Assembly: GCF_031755915.1 (NCBI RefSeq)
Contig: NC_083388.1
Coordinates: 21,540,001-21,604,000, forward strand
Direction: 5' to 3'
Source of the DNA: Ziziphus jujuba
Taxonomy: Eukaryota > Streptophyta > Magnoliopsida > Rosales > Rhamnaceae
DNA: 64,000 nucleotides
Positions 51,682-63,916 of the stretch are shown piece after piece (within the stretch, counting starts at the first letter, position 1; each line of letters starts with the position of its first letter). A program made the translations under genes and the position numbers. Under the pieces are notes generated by a model. That model was not told the DNA's origin and searched no databases. It saw only the letters and a list, made by a program, of their open reading frames with translations.

Positions 51682-52233
51682 TCAAAAAAAAAATTCCAAT
51701 GAATTACAATATGGTGCAGATGGCAAAACATTATAACCGGTTACCATCTCAGAACTAGGAGGAGGACTTGTCAGATTAACATTCTCAATCACAGCTTTTG
51801 ATGTTGATAATGATGATGATCTTTTCGTATCACTAAACTTATACGAAAAATGCAAACGACCTTTTGGCTTTCCAGAGGGTGTGTGAACCTGATAACCAAA
51901 ATATGAATTATGATCATTGTGCAGGAAAAGTTGTTTAATTGGAACATAAACTTCTCCAACATCTTTATCCCTGCAAAGTGTTCGGATGCTTCGGAGCCGA
52001 ATCATGAGCATCAAACAGTTTTCTTGCAGCATTGATTCTTCTATGTAAAACCTCATTGGATAATCCCATCTTTGAAAACTTCCAGCAAATTTTCCCACCG
52101 GAGTTTTCTGGGTTGTACGTGAACTTCCCACAATTGAGACCGTGGCATAGATTTTCTGCCTTTTGAAGAACAAGTTTTTGACTTGGAATCCTTCCAAACA
52201 TGTAACGTTGATATCCAAAGAACGATACTCCAT
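51682..52233 (-). CDS. Small C2-domain protein, SRC2-like
   Basis: Single-exon gene of 183 residues. The N-terminal C2 domain (MEYRSLDINVTCLEGFQVKNL, RWDYPMRFYIEE, LMLMIRLRS, VGEVYVPIKQL, KPKGRLHFSYKF) follows the same plan as SRC2 at 54545-55426, which opens MECRVLDITLVSATDLKDVN. C2 domains of this group bind membranes and act in calcium or stress signalling (family knowledge). The acidic calcium-ligand residues look weakly conserved: QKIYATV replaces MDVYAVV. The Tyr/Pro/Gly-rich tail and the C-terminal hydrophobic segment of SRC2 are missing; instead a short Ser/Pro-rich tail ends NSLEFFF. It lies 2.3 kb from SRC2 on the same strand, so it is probably an old tandem duplicate that lost or never had the tail. 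Confidence 0.8.
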   Translation of the reverse strand: MEYRSLDINVTCLEGFQVKNLFFKRQKIYATVSIVGSSRTTQKTPVGKFAGSFQRWDYPMRFYIEESMLQENCLMLMIRLRSIRTLCRDKDVGEVYVPIKQLFLHNDHNSYFGYQVHTPSGKPKGRLHFSYKFSDTKRSSSLSTSKAVIENVNLTSPPPSSEMVTGYNVLPSAPYCNSLEFFF

Positions 52234-54544
52234 GGTATTACTATGTGAAAAACAAACAGGCAGCGCTGGTAAAAAAAAAAAAAAAAAAGATTGAGATCTT
52301 TAATTTTTATAGCTAAGGAATCTATGATGCATGAATTTGCGTTTATGGCAGCACGCAGATCCAGATGATAAATTAATGATTGAATAATATATAAGGTTTT
52401 AGGAGTCGTAAATTAATGATGTGTTACTTAGTAATTTGAAATAGGGAATTTTAGGATTAGGATTAAAAGTGAATTGGTTTGTTTTAAAATTCCAGCAGGA
52501 TTAAACTACTTATCTTGATAGGTTTCTATTTTACTTATCGTTTATCCCAGTTTCAATAACATAATCATAAACAATAATGCAAACTATTTATGATAATAAT
52601 AATAATAATAATAAAATAAAAAGGTACATTAACTTTGGTTTTCTATTTAAGCTATTAAAAAAAAAAAAGGAAAAAAAAGCTACTTTAAACATGTTTGGTT
52701 ACAGTAAAATTATGTTTTTTCTTTTTTAATCACAAAAAAAGTATAATTTTTTTTTCTTTTTGTAGTGTAACGCAAAATGGCATCTATAGTCTATAAAATT
52801 TTATATATAATATCTATTAATATTCACTTAATAAAAGGGAAAAAACTGTCAATTGATGTCATATATATACGGTTATATCCACGTTTGCTTACAAAATTGA
52901 AAAAATAATAGTTCTATATTTTATCCAAAATTATCTATAACGTGAATTTTATAAGCATGAAGAATAGTATTATGAAGTTAAAGAAAATTTGTAATAATAC
53001 GTGAATATATTAACAATGAAAAAATACATAGAAATAATTTGGTTTCATTAACTTTTGAAAATAATTACTTAAATAAAAAAAAGAAATTATTTTTATTTGT
53101 AGTGATGTTTGAGAAGAAAAATGAAAGGTACGTATAATAACTAATAATAAGGATTAATTAGTTTTAAATAATATATATATATATATATATATAATGTGAT
53201 AAATAAAAGGTAATAACATAAAAACAAGCGTTATTATAATTTTCTTTAATTTTTTTGGCACATTTTTTTTTATTTTAATTTAAGCAAAAGAAGTTACTAT
53301 TATATTAAAATATATATATATATATATACAGGCACAACCTATTTATTTTATTATTGTTATTATTATTATTGTTGTTGTTAAACTTTTTAACATAAATAAA
53401 ATATTAAAAACAAAGAAAGTATTTTTGTAATTGAAAAAATAAAAAACATTTATATAAAACTGGGAAGAGGGAAGGCTGTTGGTGTAATTTTTCTTTTAAG
53501 CAAAAATAAATAAATAAAAATTTACTTAAACATTTTTAATATTTTGAGTTGAAAGTGAAATATGTGTCTGAGTCTATTTACTCTATCCTTTGTCAACGCT
53601 TAAATACTAGTTTGATTACTAGTTTACAGTGAATCGGCATATTTTTTTTTTATCTACTATAAAAATATTTTTTTATTGTTTTTTAAATTTTATTTTTTTA
53701 ATATAGATTTTGAAAATTAATAATCAAATAACATATTTTTGTTTTGAAAACAAATATTCATTTTCAAAAATAAAAAACAGTTTTTAAAATAGGTAATTAA
53801 ACAGGCTTTTTAATTTTCCATTCCATTTGAAATAAAAAAATTGGTTTTCCAGGATCGAATAATAATAGGGTAATTAATTTATTTTTACATAATAGAATAA
53901 TAATTTATTTATTGATACTGTAGTTGGCTAGCTTTGTAAATGGCGATCATATTACCATAAAATATATATAGTCTTTACAGCTTTATCGATGTCAACTAAC
54001 CGGCCATAAATAGTCAAGCTCAAGCATCATAAATGAAAAAAAATAAAAATAAAAAAGGATCAAGCATCATATAGAATTCCTCTAAAAGCTTGTCATGTAT
54101 AACGTCGGCTCTGGATGGGTCTTGGTCAATATTTTTCGTAATCTTCGCGGAGAAAAATATTCAAGTGCAATTGACAAAAGTTGTGGCAAAAAGAATAATA
54201 ATAAAATAAGAGTGCAATTGCCAAAAGATCATCAACAATGGTTTGGATTCAAAACACCATTACATCAATACAAAACCATTAAAGGTTGTGTTTTGTTATA
54301 TTCCTTTCAGGAAATATGTAAAAAAAATAAAATTAGATGGCATATGGCTTTTGGACATTGCTTTGATGCTGCAACATACCAAATATTACAATACCAGGAG
54401 AAATAATAATAATAATAATAGACAAGAAAATTTATTCAATATTGTTTATGAGGAACCCAACCCCATCGTCCTCCATTTACATAAACGCCAAAAAAAGGTT
54501 GCAAAAAAAGAAAAAAGAAAAAAAATTTGAAGAGCACATCATGA
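52234..54544. other. AT-rich spacer between the two C2 genes
   Basis: Very AT-rich with TA microsatellites near 53170-53192 and 53312-53328 and trinucleotide (TAA/TTA) runs. Open frames on the plus strand near 54095-54530 have no recognisable domain and overlap the SRC2 3' flank; I do not support them. Confidence 0.5.
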
Positions 54545-55426
54545 TCAATCATAATAGATATCAACTGCATCATCCATCATATCACCAATCAACAATCCTC
54601 CGAGCAAACCAGCACCAATTCCTAAGGCCATTTTACCACCACCACCACCACCACTCGACGACGATTGCGGAGGCCCGTATCCATATCCAGCCTGCGGTGG
54701 GTACTGGGGATACCCATAACCCGCAGCACCACCAGGAGGTGGGTAACCATACCCTGGTTGCGGCGGTGGCGGTGCGTATCCACCTGGCGGGGGATAAGCA
54801 TACGGTCCACCTGGAGGTGGGTATCCACCGGGAGGTGGGTAAGCCTGGTAACCGGCCGGAGCATGAGCACCGTTGGGAGGTGGGTATCCATAGGTAGGCC
54901 CGGCGGCTTGCCCGCCGGGTGGGTAAGCCATAACTGGGTTGTCCATCTTCTTCTGAGCATGTGCAAAGTGGGCCTGGGCCGGAGCAGGAGCCGGAGCGGT
55001 GAACTTTTCGCCGAACTTGTAAGAGAAATTCAAAGTGCCCTTCATCTTCCCGCCGGCTGTTCGAACGCTGTAGCTGACGTGCCTCTCGGATTTCTCGGTT
55101 TCCTTGTTGTCGAGCAATTCTTTGATGGGCACGACGACCTTCCCGATCTCTTTGTCGCCAATGTTGCGTTCGGAGATGATCTTGATCTTGAGATCGAGCT
55201 GGTTGTGTTGGGCCGCTGATTCTGAGATGGTGAATTTCATTGGGAAATCCCATTTGGGATTGGACCCGCAATCTCTGTGGATGGGCGTTTTCTGCTTGTT
55301 GGATTTGGTGTTAGAATCGTCGCCGGAGATTTTAACGACGGCGTACACGTCCATCTTGGAGAAAAGATTGACATCCTTCAAATCGGTGGCCGACACGAGT
55401 GTTATATCCAAAACTCTGCACTCCAT
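54545..55426 (-). CDS. SRC2: SRC2-like C2-domain protein with Pro/Gly/Tyr-rich tail
   Basis: Single-exon gene of 293 residues. Residues 1 to about 125 form the C2 domain (MECRVLDITLVSATDLKDVN, KMDVYAVVKISGD, PKWDFPMKFTISE, IGKVVVPIKELLD, MKGTLNFSYKFGE). Residues about 150-260 are low-complexity with YPPPGGYPPPGG-type repeats, followed by a Ser/Gly stretch and a hydrophobic Gly-rich segment (MALGIGAGLLGGLLIGDMM) ending in DDAVDIYYD. Arabidopsis SRC2 has this layout. It is a cold-induced protein that moves from the ER to vacuoles and activates the oxidase RbohF (established). Its Arabidopsis neighbour is BiP3, and BiP genes are also in this window. A TATATAAA on the minus strand at 55502-55509 lies about 80 bases upstream of the ATG. 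Confidence 0.92.
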   Translation of the reverse strand: MECRVLDITLVSATDLKDVNLFSKMDVYAVVKISGDDSNTKSNKQKTPIHRDCGSNPKWDFPMKFTISESAAQHNQLDLKIKIISERNIGDKEIGKVVVPIKELLDNKETEKSERHVSYSVRTAGGKMKGTLNFSYKFGEKFTAPAPAPAQAHFAHAQKKMDNPVMAYPPGGQAAGPTYGYPPPNGAHAPAGYQAYPPPGGYPPPGGPYAYPPPGGYAPPPPQPGYGYPPPGGAAGYGYPQYPPQAGYGYGPPQSSSSGGGGGGKMALGIGAGLLGGLLIGDMMDDAVDIYYD

Positions 55427-57414
55427 TTGCTGTAAAAAAAGAACACAAAAAGCTTTCTTGGAGAATGAATATGGACAATGAAGAAGTGGGGGGTTGGGTA
55501 ATTTATATAGAGGAGGAAAAGAGGGAAAGAAGTTTCGTCGGAGGTTTGAAAACCGATCGACTTAAGGAAGAGGAGGGGATTATGAAATTTATAATGGGCT
55601 TCTTCTTGACCTTTCTGGTATTTCCTCAACCCCCCCAGAATAGATCCTCTTCCTCCTTGTGCGAGTATATCCTCTCTTTGTGTCCTTTACGCGTTTTTAT
55701 ATTCTCGTAAACATGCAAGACATGCCATATCCTATTCTTTCTTTTTTCTATATTTGTTCTACCAAAATAGGATAAATATAAATATATATATACTTTTTTT
55801 TTCTTTTTTTTTTGCAATTATGCAAAAATAATAATAATAATAATAATTAACTTGGCAAATTTCCTAACATTTCCGCATATACCGAGTCTTATATTAGCTT
55901 GTTTATTTTTAATATATTAAAAAAAAAATTCATATTCTTTATTTGTTTTCTTAATTTTTGTTTATGGATATTTCGGACTTCATTTTTGTGGAACTGAAAG
56001 TTTATGTGGCAGTTTTACCGATGCGAAGTGGATTATTTACGTTTTTACTATCTTAAATTAACAACAATAAATATAGTCAATGAAAGAGCGTTATATTTCT
56101 ATACATTTTCTTGAAGCAAATTTTTTTTTTTTTTTTTTTTAATGGGATTCTATAATCATGAGATAAGACGTGTGTAAGGCGCTTAGGTAGGTACCACATA
56201 ACTTTAAGGAGAAGGAATAAAAGCGATTCTCCAACACCAACATTAACAAATCGACGGTGCATAATAAACGTACGTGTGCTTACGTAATCGCATAAAGCAA
56301 AGACAATCATCCTAATCAAATTATTCTCCCTTTTAGGTTTATCTTTCACAATCTTAACAAGATTTTTAACCTTATATTTCTAAAAAAAAATTTTCTTTTC
56401 TTTTTTTCAAAAAAGAAGAACTACATTTTTATTAATCTTTAATCTTGAGATGGAGGGATATTATCTGTGACCTAAGAAGATGCAATGCTATTTATTACCT
56501 TTGTTTAAGAAACTTACAAGATTGACCAAACTTTCAAGCGAAAAACAAGAATTGACCAAACTTAGCATATATATTAATAATTAAGCATTTTTAGTTCTTC
56601 TTCTTGCTTCCCCCCCCTCTGCTTCTTCTTCTTATTTTAGAAAGTACTCAACGCCATTGTGAACTCAAATCAAAACACAATGCTTTTTGGTAACGAAGTG
56701 TTTTTGTTTCTCTAGCAATGACCAGTTACTTCATAAAGGGGCCTCTCTCTCCAAGAGGCGAGCCCATTAGCCATGGTAGGCTCAGCTACAAGCCCCAAGT
56801 GGCACCTAAGGGCCAGTGAATGAAAAGCAAACTTAGAAATTGCAGATATCAAATTCAACGACTAATTCCCACAACAAAAAATAAAAAAATTTAACACAAA
56901 ATGATAAATAAAAATCGACGATTGACGCCTAAAAACCGCCAAGCTCAAAACATAGAATTGAGTGAGCTTTGACAGAAAAAATTTCAAAAAAAAAAAAAAA
57001 AGAAGTGAGCATGCGTAAACTGGCCCACACAATAAAGATAAACAATAAACTAGGGAAAGAGGGGAAAAAGAATTAAAAAAATCAAACAGCAAATAATAAA
57101 AGAAAAAAGAAAAAAAAAAAAAAAAAAAGGCACATCCAAATATGACACTATATTAGAAGAGTACATTTGAAGTATCAAATCCCACTTTTAAACATCAACA
57201 ACTTCCAACATTGAGCCTAAAACTATCCTTAAAATTGGCCTCTATCTCGAACAATTATTCTCCACAACGTCCATTTTTTTATGTTTTTCTCTTTACAAAT
57301 CTCTGGGACTGAGACTGGGAGGTCGTTCTTGCAGCTTATGAAGCTAGAATATTGGTTCCGACCCTTTGGTTTTCGCTATTTTTTTGCCAAAAGTTCAAAT
57401 TTTTGTGTTTTTAA
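55427..57414. other. Spacer between SRC2 promoter and the PDP1 3' end
   Basis: SRC2 promoter with TATA box at 55502-55509, then AT-rich DNA. A short GC-rich block at about 56735-56820 is unexplained. No exon is supported. Confidence 0.5.
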
Positions 57415-60400
57415 TCAAAGAGGGTGATAAGGCACGTAGCCCAGCAAGCCAGTGACGTTGGTTACAACATCGTTGCACCTCGTCAAGAGGCTTAGCATCT
57501 GGTGGGAAATATCAACGGTGGGTGGTGCACTTGGTGGAGTAGTGTTCAGATTGTGAGTATTTCTGGGTGCCATTTCAGAATGATGCGAATTATTAACTGG
57601 GGCTTTTGCAAATTGAGGAGGGAGTTGAAGAATAGGCGATGGAGATGGAGAAATGACCTTTTGAAAGTTCCTACTATTAAAATCCATTGCAACAGAAGTA
57701 GTAGTAGTAGTAGTAGAAGAAGAAGAAGAAGAAGGTGCACCGCCATCTGCAAAACTAGCAATGTTGTTGTTGTTGTTGTTGTTGTTGTTGAAGTTAGTTC
57801 TATTACCAGTCATCAATTGCTCACTCCTACTATCTTCCCCACCCAACATGAATTTTACACGTGGGGTCCCCTTGCCATTACCACCACAAACACCACCCGT
57901 TACCTGTACTGATTCCTCGCCAGATGACTTCTTCAAACAGGATTTAAGATGGGTAGCAGGCTGTGGAAGAGGCTGCTGCATGAGCCCTGATGCTGGTCGG
58001 GATATGACTGCAGGATCCTTAACCCTTGTCTCCATGGGATTGTCATCTCCATGTCCCTTCCCAGATTCTGGTACTTCTGGTCCTGGAACTTCCACTTCCC
58101 GCAGATAGCACCTCACACTGAAGTTGCCAAATAACGAATTGTTTCCTACAGCATATTTGTATGCTGCTTGAGCATCAGACTTGTAGAGGAATACAACTCG
58201 GCACGTTGAAGACTTCCAAAATACACGTAGACCGGATTGATCCATAGGCCCAAAACGAGCAAACCTCGCTTTCAGCTCTGCTGGAGATGGAAGAGAAATT
58301 TGAGGAGGGAATTTCACCACCAGCGTAGTGGGTTGAACTACCCTAGCAGAAGGCTCCCCTTTCTTAGCAGAATCTGGCTTGATTGATTTCCGGAGTAGTG
58401 GTACTGCTGACTCTTTTCCCTCTCCACGCTGCACTTCTGAAGTTTTCTGGCTAGCTTTCTTTTCCGCAGCCAAAGTTTTTATATCACTAATTTTTTTGGA
58501 CCTCTTTGCTGCAATCTCTTCCTGCCGATCAGATGGAGCCCGTTTCCGCCCAGCAATAGTTGGATCATCAGATCTGGAAAGGGGTTTTGCAGGTTTTGAT
58601 GAAGGCAGATCTCTAACATGCTCGGTGGAATTATTTTCAGAGAGTCCGCCTACAGAAGATTTAGAGGGACGGATTTCAACAGATTCAGACTCAGATGGCG
58701 GTGACAGAACCAAGCTTTTCTGATAAACAAGAGACCGAAATCGTAAAAAGAACTGTCGTACAACTATGGGACAGTTTCTTTCCACACCATAAAAAGGATC
58801 AAGTGCAAGGGCATGCAAATCATTCAAGAGTTTCGGTAGTTCAAGCTCAACATTTCCCATACCAACCAATGACGATGTTGCAACATTATCAGAAATGGTA
58901 TTACCGGAAGCAGCATTTTTATTATGGTGTTCAACTCTAAAATCTTCTCTAGGAGACAAACCAATCTGGGTAGCTTTTCCTACTAATTTTCCCACTGAAG
59001 GACCGACTTTTTTGGTAGGCAAATGCTTTTGTGGATCTCTGAAGCTTGTCTCAGAACCTAACTGTTTCTTCTTTTTCTTCATCTTTTTCTCCTCCGTCGT
59101 AGATTTCCCAGATCTCAATTCCTCAACAGGGCGTTTAAGAACTTTTGCCTTCACTCCACCAACACTGCTCATTCCACTAGAACGCTTTGCATCGTTTGGA
59201 GAAGGTCCTTGATCACTATGAACATCCTGAACAGGCTCCTGTTCCACTGTTTTTGGAAAACTCACCTGAGATTCTTGAGTTTCCTCACGATTACTCTCAA
59301 CCAAATTTTCACGATCCCTCTTTAAAGATTGAGATGCACCATCTATTGCACATGGCAATGTCCTCTCCCCTGACAAATCAGGGCCGCCAGTGCTTGTAGA
59401 AACCACACCTCCATCTGATACAGGTGTTGATTCCTCCTCTTTTACTTCCTGTAGAGCATCCTTCCTCATATCAAAAGATTGTTTTGAATCTATATTAACA
59501 CCAAGGGTCGCAACAGAACTGCTAGCTGATGCCTGATCCATAATTACAGCATCTTTGCCCGATATATCTGAAACTGATGCCAAACTGCTCATGCTGGTAA
59601 TTCCACTTTGTTCATCCTTTGCTGGTACCAAAGACTTCAAAGAGACAGTTGGAGCCCTCTTCTGCAACACAAAATCACCATCTTTAACTGATATTGTACC
59701 CTCCATATATCCTGATGGGACCGAGGAACTTGCTTGCCCCAGGATAATTTGATGGGTAGTTGCATTACTGTTTTCATCTCTCCGCTTGAAAAGATACCTG
59801 TCTTTTTTGGAACTTTCCTTAATTTTCATAGGTTTACTTGCACTCATCCCACCACCCAAAGTTTCAGCAATCACCAGAGGACCACTCAAAGGAGCTGACA
59901 AAGCAGACAAACACATAAGAACCAAGTAGTCGCATGCACTTGTTAAACAGATTTATCTCAAAATACATAAAAGGAAAATCACTTAATCCTGTTATTGTAG
60001 AGACATAATCAATAACACGAGAGATAATTTCAGATGACAGTCACCTAATTTCTAATGTTAGAAACTTAAATTAATACACTGGGAGGTACAAGTAATGTCT
60101 TGGTGCAACCCATTTTGGGAAAATTTAAACCTTTTTATGGTTGTTAAATTTGTATAGCGCAATCAGTAAAGACAAAAATCCATAGAGATAGTTAATATAA
60201 TATATATATATATATATACACTAACTTTTAGGATATAAATATGGTAAAAATATCATAGAACCTAAAGTGAAAGACCACTTAGAATTTACGACAAAGACCT
60301 TGAAGAATGAAGTTTAAGGTAAGCTGTTTTCCAAAATTAAATCAAAATCATGTTTATCCTTCATTTTTTTTTTTTATCCACATTTCATCCGCTCTAATGG

Positions 60401-61895
60401 AAGGCGATGCAATACGCCAATACATTGAAATCAATTATTAAGGATCAGAATTCATACAATAACACCATAAACCGCATAAACGTTAAACTATCAATCCGAA
60501 CAAGCAATAATTCCTTTACAATTTTCCAAGCAATACATGGATTCTATTCTACTAGTTTTAAGTCGTCAAAATGCAATTCCTAGTTAAAACTGTATGGATG
60601 TTCATATTGATATTCTCCAGATAATGAATGTCCAAACAATTTTCAATTAAAAACTGTCTACAGCACTGGGATACAAGACGTGGTTGAATGAACTTCAACA
60701 CAATCCCAGTAGTGACAAAAACATGTAAATTAATACCTCTAGGTGGTGCTCTAACCAGTTGATCCATTGAATTAACTTGTTCACGAGATTGACGACCTGA
60801 ATGCACACCAAATGCCTGAGCATAAGTCTCATCAAACTCTTCAAACGCTGCCTTACGCAGAGCAAAAACTGTGGCCCTATCCTTGACAAAACTAAGGTTT
60901 TTCGGATCGCCACCGAATGGCAATACCGCCATCTGCTTAATGAAAGCCAAGGTTTCACTGGGCTTAAAACTATCTCTAGCCTTGCTAATCTGACTAGCAG
61001 AATAAACTGCATATGGCTCATAATCAGGCACATCAACAGCAAAGTAACCTTGAACGTTCGTCATGCGAAAATTATAAGGATTCCTACATTTACAAGACAA
61101 ACCAACAGCACACCTCCTACTTGCTTCATCAACTGCCTCTTCCACAGCCTTCACAAAATTCCTGGAAGTTGTCTGCCGCGATTTTTCGGAATAATTAGGA
61201 TCAAATGGAATAAGCTCAGCAGGGTCAAACCAACCATAGCTGCTATCACCAAAGAAAGCCACCAAAATATGACCTTCCCTCCTTGTACGACGCACTTGGG
61301 AAGTCGCAAAAGCCTCGTTGAATATATGTCCTGGCCACCATGGATGAGATTTAACCTTTCCCCACACCAAATCACCGATTTCGAACCCGAAGCTCAGTGC
61401 TCTAGATGTTCCCGTTTGCCCGCTCTTCTCATTAGCCACATAGTCATCAAATTCGGACAACAAAGAATTGTACTGAGAACCATTACCCTTTTCATGCTCT
61501 TTTCGATCCTTTCCAGTCTCAAACCGATGGCTATGACCCTCGATTTCTTCATTCTTAGCATTGAGTCTATCGGCGCTCGATTTTTCTAGCTTAACCTCGG
61601 TACTCTTTGATTCAACTTCCTTATCCACTTCTCCACCATCACTTAACCTAGCCTCCTCCTCCTCCTCTTCTTTTATGCTTTCCGGTTTCACAGACCCAAC
61701 CTCACTATACGGAGCTTCAGAATCGAGCTCCATTGGAGAAACCCTACCTTCATCAGATATTCTCAAATTCGAATACCTCTCGTCGTTAGAACCATCAAGG
61801 CCTCCTTCCGAGACCTTAGCTTTCGCATCTACAGAGTCTTCAATGGCATCCGATTTTCCATCGACTTCGCAATTGTTGTTCATTACAGAGATCAT
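57415..61895 (-). CDS. PDP1: PWWP domain-containing protein (PDP1-like)
   Basis: A nuclear chromatin protein. Plant PDP proteins belong to PEAT-type complexes with EPCR, ARID and TRB partners and affect histone acetylation and silencing (established). Exons 61895-60737 and 59894-57415 join in frame to 1212 residues across an 842-base intron (PPR-APLSGPL). After an acidic N-terminus the PWWP domain starts near 170 (GDLVWGKVKSHPWWPGHIF) and includes FFGDSSYGWFDPAELIPF. A conserved block CKCRNPYNFR follows. The second exon has a basic, Ser-rich middle, a conserved FYGVERNCPIVVRQFFLRFRS region near 745-770, and an RRM-like fold at about 908-990. It also has Asn and Ser/Thr homopolymers near 1090-1130 and a conserved C-terminus (NVTGLLGYVPYHPL). 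Start could be residue 1 (61895) or Met5. Both exons are open and I judge the gene intact. Confidence 0.92.
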
Positions 61896-63317
61896 GGAAA
61901 TGAGGTATATCCACTAAAAATCTTGCGAAACCCTAGAGAAATGGAGCTCTGGGGCCCGAGCGTTGAGGCATACCTTTTTTACCGTCTTATAGAAAAGGAC
62001 TAATAAATAAAGATATTTTCGGGAGAAACAGCAACAAACTCTGTAATTTTTCGAGCGACGTAGTTAAAACCCTAGCGATAAAGAGAGAAAGGAAAGGGTG
62101 TGTTTGGAGAGCAAGAAAAATCTGCGGATTAATTATTTCTGGGTTTCGAGGTTAGAAAATGGATTTTCTTTCCCTAAGACAAACAGCTAAGTGCTAAGGA
62201 ACACCGTTAGAAGCCACTTAGATGTTGCCACGTCAATTGAAGACAGTTTCTTTTTCTTTCATTTTGGTGAAAAATACTTTAGTGGTTTTTATCAAGATTT
62301 TTGCATATGTATATTTTATCTGCCGTTGGATGTTAACGTTCACACCAATTTAACCTATCGATTTTTCAGAAATCAAATAATATTATTAAAAAAAATGTCG
62401 ACATGTGGATGGATACGAATCGTGTATTTAGAAATGAAATTTTAATTCATGTCCAACTAGTTATATATCAATTATTAACCCAAAAAAAATAAATAAATAA
62501 ATTTCCTAGCTAGGTATTCGATTATAACCAGGCTGTAATTTCATTATTATTATGATAGGATCAGTTCCAAACACTTAATAACTAAAGTGAATTTTATATG
62601 GTCACTTGTGTTCTATTTGAAGGGGAAAAAAAAAAAAAATGAGTTTCTGACCTTTTCTATTGGGTGGAACAAGAAAAAGACTACGCCTTTTTTTTTTTTT
62701 TTTTCAACTGGATTAACTTCAAGAACGTGCAGGACCATTTTTGATCGTATCTTTTTACCTTTAAAAGACAAATTTTATTTCCCCCAACCGTAATGTATTC
62801 CTAGGTAAATTCTACTTAAAAATGATTTATGCGTACAAAAATAATAAAAAACTCCGAAAAAGAATAAAAGAATAAATTTAGGAAAAAAATCCAATTGATA
62901 ATAAATAATATCGACCACAATTCACCAAATAATTCGGGGAAAAAATAAAAAAAAAGGTCACAAAACTCTGACAATTGAAGAATTTTATGGACAATGAGAA
63001 CTATACTCACTCGATATATTCACCTCGAATACAAACTTCGATAATTTGGTGAAAGAAAAAAAGAAATATTGATATATATCGCACTGAAAATAATACTACA
63101 TAATCGAAATTACAGGACATGTATTCCTGCAACCCCAAAGTATTTCCCTCTCACCAATAAGAACCTGATATCTTATTTCTATCACATGAAAGAAATGGCT
63201 AAGTAACCAAAAAAAAAAAAAAAAGAAAAAAAATATTTAGGGGGGAAAAAATGGATGATCAGAACCAGAAGCAAATCTAGCAAGCACTATTCGATTAGCT
63301 CTGACCACGTATAATTT
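61896..63317. other. Spacer upstream of PDP1
   Basis: PDP1 leader and promoter to about 62250 (moderate GC), then AT-rich DNA up to the 3' end of the next minus-strand gene. No separate gene is supported. Confidence 0.5.
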
Positions 63318-63916
63318 TCAGGCATCTTCTTTTTGATCAGGAGGGGTTCCAGCAAGCCAACCCCAGACACCACCTGAGCTCTGTCTCTGTTTAGCATTCA
63401 TAGCTGCTTGCTCAGATGCAGCCTTTTGTCGTTGGAGAAGTTCGAGTTCCTTTTGTAATGTTTCCATTGTTTGGAGTTTCTGCCGTAATTCTGCAAGCTC
63501 AACCTGTGGGTTCAAAGAGTAATTAGCTGCTAATTTTTTTTTTCTGGTTAAGGATAATGGCAAGGTTCTCAGCAGAATGGTTTTATAATGATAAGGATGG
63601 TGGCTCCATCACTCCTGAAACTAATTACAGCTCCAGATTCTGAAGACTAGTAGGCCGCTAAAACCAATGCATCAGTGGAGTGAAAAACTTGTACTTAACC
63701 CAAAATGAATAAGGTCCAGAACCACTACTTGGTGAAAACTTGGTGGTGTTTCATGCCAACCACGAGCAAGTGATTTCATTACATAGAAATACTCAGACTT
63801 GCTATCTTATGTTATGATCCATTGGCAAAATCGTTCTCTAAAAGCAGCGTGCTTACCTCCAGTTTGAAACATCTTGATTGCTCAGCGGCAAGTTGACCAC
63901 GAACAGATTGAAGCTC
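63318..63916 (-). CDS. C-terminal exons of a probable acyl-CoA-binding protein (ACBP4/5-like), cut by window edge
   Basis: Two exons are visible on the minus strand: 63916-63857 (ELQSVRGQLAAEQSRCFKLE) and 63503-63318 (VELAELRQKLQTMETLQKEL ... GGVWGWLAGTPPDQKEDA, then stop), joined in frame by a normal GT-AG intron. They form a coiled coil followed by a short Trp-containing tail. The motif SRCFKLE and the tail recall the coiled-coil end of the plant kelch-repeat acyl-CoA-binding proteins ACBP4 and ACBP5, cytosolic carriers of long-chain acyl-CoA. Position supports this, since ACBP5 (At5g27630) lies next to the PDP1 locus in Arabidopsis. The ACB and kelch domains lie right of the window, so the call rests on a short coiled coil plus synteny. 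Confidence 0.6.

Noticed and set aside
54095..54530. Overlapping plus-strand frames near the SRC2 3' end
   Set aside because: Low-complexity Lys/Asn-rich peptides typical of AT-rich DNA, with no start context, intron signals or domain.
54665..55219. Open plus-strand frame of 184 codons across SRC2
   Set aside because: It is the antisense shadow of the GC-rich, repetitive SRC2 coding sequence; the minus-strand frame has a clear C2 domain.
60801..61589. Open plus-strand frame of 262 codons
   Set aside because: Antisense to PDP1 exon 1, which carries the conserved PWWP domain. The plus-strand peptide has no recognisable domain.
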